The notes under the pieces are model-generated. The model was not told the origin of the DNA and did no database searches. It saw nothing but the letters and a program-made list of their open reading frames with translations. The position numbers were made by a program, and so were the translations under genes. Below, in pieces: positions 7,786 through 10,022 of a stretch of DNA of 10,022 nucleotides (position 1 is its first letter; every line of letters begins with the position of its first letter). Origin of the DNA: an uncultured Clostridia bacterium. GTDB lineage: Bacteria > Bacillota > Clostridia > Oscillospirales > Oscillospiraceae. Location of the stretch: positions 1-10,022 of the forward strand of contig CAMNHH010000082.1 in NCBI GenBank assembly GCA_946539175.1. The letters run 5' to 3'.

Positions 7786-9264
7786 TTATACCTCCAGATC
7801 ATACTTTTCCACGTCGATGATGGCCGCGCCGTCGCAGGAGAAGGAGATGGAGTCGGCGCTGACAGGCGTATAGAGGACGAAGCTGGCGGCCTGCTCGCCA
7901 TCGTTGACAAATAACTCCAGGCTGAAGCGGTCCAGGATGATCCGCAGCTTCAGCTCGTCATAGGCGGACACGGGGAAATCCCGGGAGTTTACGATGTCGT
8001 GGGGGAAGCCGGAGCGGCTGCGGTCCACGCGAATGGTGTTGTTCTCGGGCTTGTGACGGATCATGGTGGCCCGTTCTCCGTCCTTGGCCACGTTGATCTT
8101 GAAGTAGCGGTACATGTTGTTCTTGTTGCCCGGCCGAACGGTGACGGTCATATCCAGGAAACGGCCGGAGACGCCCTGGAGATTTGTCTCCTGGGAGATC
8201 ATCACGTTCTGATACTTGACCTTCACGGAGCGATATTGCTCCAGCTCCCGGACGGGATTCTGGATCAGGCGGCCGTCCCGGACCCGGAGCTCCCGGGGCA
8301 GGGTCATCTGGCCAAAATAAGGCAGCTCCTTGATCTTGGACCCGGAGGACTCCCAGCTCTGCATCCAAGCGATCATGACCCGGCGGCCATCCTCTGTTTC
8401 CAGGGTCTGGGTGGCGTAGAAGTCTGTTCCATAGTCGATGGCCTGGATGTTATCCCGCATGAGATGCTTCTTCTCCCAGTCAAAGTCCCCGATGATGCAG
8501 AGGGTGGAGTTGCCGGGGTGAAATTCCAGGCCCATAGAGTTCATATCCTGGGGACTGGTCAGCAGCACGTGCTTTCCATCCAGGGCGAAGAGGTCCGGGC
8601 ATTCCCACATCTTGCCGAACTGATTGTGGCAGGAGGCCACCACGGAAGAGAACTTCCAGTGCAGGGCGTCCTCGCTCTCGAAGAGGAGGATGGAGCCGGA
8701 ACCGTCGGCGGGACGATTGCCCACCACGGCCCAATACTTACCCTTCTCAAACCAGATCTTGGGGTCCCGGAAGTCGATCGCGGAGCCTCCCTCCGGCAGG
8801 TCCTTTGCGTCCAGAACCGGGTTGTTTTCATATTTCTGATAGTCCACCCCGTCGCCGACGGCGATGCACTGGGTCTGATAGCCGTCCACCATGCCGTTGG
8901 AGCGGCGGACGTTCCGCACGCCGGTATACATCAGCAGATGCCGCCCTTCGGGCAGCTCGATGGCGCCGCCGGAGAAGCAGCCGTCCTTGTCATAGGGCGT
9001 GTCCGGGGCCAGGGCGCAGGGCAGCCGATCCCAGTGGATGAAATCCCTGGTCTTCACATGTCCCCAGTGCATGGGACCCCATTTCGTATCGTAGGGATAG
9101 TACTGATAGAACAGATGATATTCCCCCTTAAACAGGGAAAAACCGTTGGGATCGTTGATCCAGCCCACGCCGCCGGTCACATGGAACTTGGGCATATCAG
9201 CTGTGATCTGGTTCGGGCGATATTTCTCTTCAAAAACTCTTGCGCGGTGCAAATTGTTTCTCAT
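7786..9264 (-). CDS. Glycoside hydrolase family 32 beta-fructosidase (sucrose / sucrose-6-phosphate hydrolase type)
   Basis: A 492-residue enzyme with no signal peptide, so expected in the cytoplasm. The N-terminal five-bladed propeller holds all three GH32 catalytic motifs: WINDPNG with nucleophile D38, FRDP with transition-state stabiliser D167, and WECPDLF with acid/base E221. A C-terminal beta-sandwich module fills roughly residues 320-492, including the ELFVNDGEQAASF stretch common in this module. It would split sucrose, sucrose 6-phosphate or short fructo-oligosaccharides. With an ABC-type ATPase gene before it and a fructokinase gene after it, and no PTS gene visible, unphosphorylated sucrose or short fructans are the more likely substrate. 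The frame stays open upstream to 9456, but that extension would run through the hairpin region and has no family similarity; the ATG at 9264 has GGAGGG at 9281-9276 and gives the normal family length. The gene symbols scrB and sacA are both used for such enzymes, so none is assigned. Confidence 0.94.
   Translation of the reverse strand: MRNNLHRARVFEEKYRPNQITADMPKFHVTGGVGWINDPNGFSLFKGEYHLFYQYYPYDTKWGPMHWGHVKTRDFIHWDRLPCALAPDTPYDKDGCFSGGAIELPEGRHLLMYTGVRNVRRSNGMVDGYQTQCIAVGDGVDYQKYENNPVLDAKDLPEGGSAIDFRDPKIWFEKGKYWAVVGNRPADGSGSILLFESEDALHWKFSSVVASCHNQFGKMWECPDLFALDGKHVLLTSPQDMNSMGLEFHPGNSTLCIIGDFDWEKKHLMRDNIQAIDYGTDFYATQTLETEDGRRVMIAWMQSWESSGSKIKELPYFGQMTLPRELRVRDGRLIQNPVRELEQYRSVKVKYQNVMISQETNLQGVSGRFLDMTVTVRPGNKNNMYRYFKINVAKDGERATMIRHKPENNTIRVDRSRSGFPHDIVNSRDFPVSAYDELKLRIILDRFSLELFVNDGEQAASFVLYTPVSADSISFSCDGAAIIDVEKYDLEV
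7790..7795 (-). promoter_or_regulatory. Fructokinase ribosome binding site inside the GH32 gene end
   Basis: GGAGGT overlaps the last sense codons (Leu-Glu-Val) of the GH32 gene and sits 7 bases before the fructokinase ATG. Ribosomes finishing the first gene can restart at once, which would keep hydrolase and kinase levels matched. Confidence 0.8.
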
Positions 9265-9323
9265 AATAATGTGCTCCCTCCGTTGCAGAATACGCGATAC
9301 TGTTTCATCTCGCAGTCCACAAA

Positions 9324-9340
9324 GCGCAGCAATGCTGCGC
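9324..9340. repeat. Small GC-rich dyad (hairpin C)
   Basis: GCGCAGCA and TGCTGCGC flank a single base, so a real hairpin would have about 6 pairs and a 5-base loop. It lies about 60 bases before the GH32 start codon and could be part of the leader RNA or a protein-binding dyad. Confidence 0.45.
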
Positions 9341-9366
9341 GCTCTGAACCACCGACGACGGAAATA

Positions 9367-9399
9367 CCCTCTGTACAGCGCGAGCCGCTGTACAGAGGG
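9367..9399. terminator. Perfect 14-bp hairpin, possible terminator or attenuator (hairpin B)
   Basis: Arms 9367-9380 and 9386-9399 are perfect complements around a 5-base loop. On the minus strand (the direction of the genes) it is preceded by an A-rich run and followed by TATTTCC; on the plus strand it is followed by ATTTTCTT. Either could support termination, though neither U-tract is strong. Its place between the ATPase and GH32 genes suggests it limits readthrough. Confidence 0.55.
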
Positions 9400-9410
9400 A
9401 TTTTCTTGAA

Positions 9411-9444
9411 CTGTGCCGCGCCGGGCGGCTCCGGCGCGGCACAG
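9411..9444. terminator. Perfect 14-bp GC-rich hairpin just after the ABC ATPase gene (hairpin A)
   Basis: Arms 9411-9424 and 9431-9444 are perfect complements with a 6-base loop, beginning 20 bases after the ATPase stop codon. The stem is nearly all G and C. On the minus strand it is followed by TTCAAG, which is not a U-tract, so it may act as a transcript-stabilising 3' hairpin, or as a terminator together with hairpin B. Confidence 0.55.
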
Positions 9445-9464
9445 GGAGCGCGTCAAAACCTGAA

Positions 9465-10022
9465 TCAGAACTCCAGGTTCTTGTCGGTCTCCTTGGAGAA
9501 AACATGTGCCACGTTGCCGTTGAAGCTGAAATGGACACTGTCGCCAATGTTGAAGTTGTCCTTCAGATCCTGGGTCGGGACGATGATGATCACGTCACGG
9601 CCATTGGAGTTCACGTGCAGATGTACAGAGGAGCCCATCATTTCCGCGACTTCCACAACACCGGAAACACCGGTCTTGGCTACGTCGGTATGGTCGGGAC
9701 GGACGCCCAGGGTGATGGGCTGTGACTTGACGCCCTTGTCTCTCAGGCGGGCTTCCTTGTCCTCAGACAGTTCAACACGGTAGCCATTCAGGTCAACAAA
9801 GTACTTGCCGTTCTGCTCCTCCAGCTTGGCGTCGAAGAAGTTCATAACGGGCATGCCGATGAAGCCGGCAACGAACAGGTTGGAAGGATGATTGAACACA
9901 TCCTGAGGGGTGCCGATCTGCTGAATGTAGCCATCCTTCATGATGACGATCCGGTCGCCCAGGGTCATGGCCTCGGTCTGGTCGTGGGTCACGTACATGA
10001 AGGTGGTGTCGATGCGCTGGCG
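9465..10022 (-). CDS. Sugar ABC transporter ATP-binding protein, MsmK/UgpC/MalK type (partial, N-terminus off window)
   Basis: The C-terminal 185 residues are present and run off the right edge in frame, starting RQRIDTTFMYVTHDQ. The segment begins just after the expected Walker B region: YVTHDQTEAM carries the switch histidine, followed by the DRIVIMKDGYIQQIGTP strand and the NLFVAGFIGMPVMNFF passage typical of carbohydrate-importer ATPases. The remaining 120 or so residues form the OB-like TOBE regulatory domain, with GVRPDH as a recognisable marker. Such ATPases drive CUT1-family importers of di- and oligosaccharides and are often shared by several transporters. Walker A, signature and Walker B are outside the window. 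The gene stands upstream of the GH32 and fructokinase genes in the same direction, but two strong hairpins follow its stop, so it may be a separate transcript. Its partner permeases are not in view. Confidence 0.93.
   Translation of the reverse strand, partial: RQRIDTTFMYVTHDQTEAMTLGDRIVIMKDGYIQQIGTPQDVFNHPSNLFVAGFIGMPVMNFFDAKLEEQNGKYFVDLNGYRVELSEDKEARLRDKGVKSQPITLGVRPDHTDVAKTGVSGVVEVAEMMGSSVHLHVNSNGRDVIIIVPTQDLKDNFNIGDSVHFSFNGNVAHVFSKETDKNLEF

Larger units (their letters stand above)
9265..9464. other. Structured 200-base intergenic region ahead of the GH32 gene
   Basis: It holds three hairpins, listed separately, and no convincing gene. A poor promoter match for the minus strand, TTGTGG (9322-9317) with TATCGC (9299-9294) at 17-base spacing, is the best I found for the GH32 gene and is not trusted. 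I did not recognise a riboswitch, a CcpA cre site or a LacI-type operator. Confidence 0.6.

Noticed and set aside
9285..9310. Possible operator or catabolite-repression site in the GH32 leader around GAATACGCGATACTG
   Set aside because: The CGCG core is palindromic but the flanks do not pair, and it does not fit the CcpA cre pattern.
9265..9456. Upstream extension of the GH32 frame by 64 codons
   Set aside because: It would translate through hairpins B and C, is Arg-rich without family similarity, and the ATG at 9264 has a good ribosome binding site and gives normal GH32 length.
7999..9783. Long plus-strand open frame of 594 codons opposite the GH32 gene
   Set aside because: It is antisense to clear GH32 and ABC ATPase coding sequence, has no recognisable domain, and arises from the GC-rich codon pattern of the real genes.

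Overview
The window looks like chromosome from a GC-rich, Gram-positive gut-type Clostridia member, possibly Oscillospiraceae or a relative. This is inferred from strong GGAGG-type ribosome binding sites, lipoprotein and PrsW-like gene content, and protein style; no rRNA or marker gene fixes the taxon. There are seven protein-coding genes, five complete as I call them and two cut by the window edges (a sensor phosphatase at the left, an ABC ATPase at the right). I see no RNA genes, CRISPR arrays, insertion sequences or prophage genes.

Left part (1-3516), minus strand: a probable two-gene operon. A family 5 (oligopeptide/dipeptide-type) solute-binding lipoprotein is followed 28 bases later by a two-pass membrane protein with a large external sensor region, a HAMP linker and a SpoIIE/RsbU-type PP2C phosphatase domain. 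No transporter permease or ATPase accompanies the binding protein here, so the pair may act in signalling rather than only in uptake. Its promoter lies in an AT-rich divergent spacer shared with the next gene.

Middle (3517-6813): a plus-strand, UvrA-like double ABC ATPase without the UvrB-binding domain, ending at a very strong hairpin terminator. That terminator is shared with a convergent minus-strand PrsW-family membrane protease gene, which has its own near-consensus promoter.

Right part (6814-10022), minus strand: a sucrose or short fructan use cluster in the order sugar-importer ATPase (MsmK/UgpC type), cytoplasmic GH32 beta-fructosidase, fructokinase. The ATPase would power import of the sugar, the GH32 enzyme would split it into glucose and fructose units, and fructokinase would phosphorylate the fructose. 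The last two genes are tightly coupled. The 200-base gap between the ATPase gene and the GH32 gene holds three hairpins, two of them perfect 14-bp stems, and is the most structured noncoding stretch in the window.

Most of the window is ordinary metabolic and signalling sequence. The points most worth checking are the binding protein/phosphatase pair, the altered second ATP site of the UvrA-like protein, and the hairpin cluster ahead of the GH32 gene.
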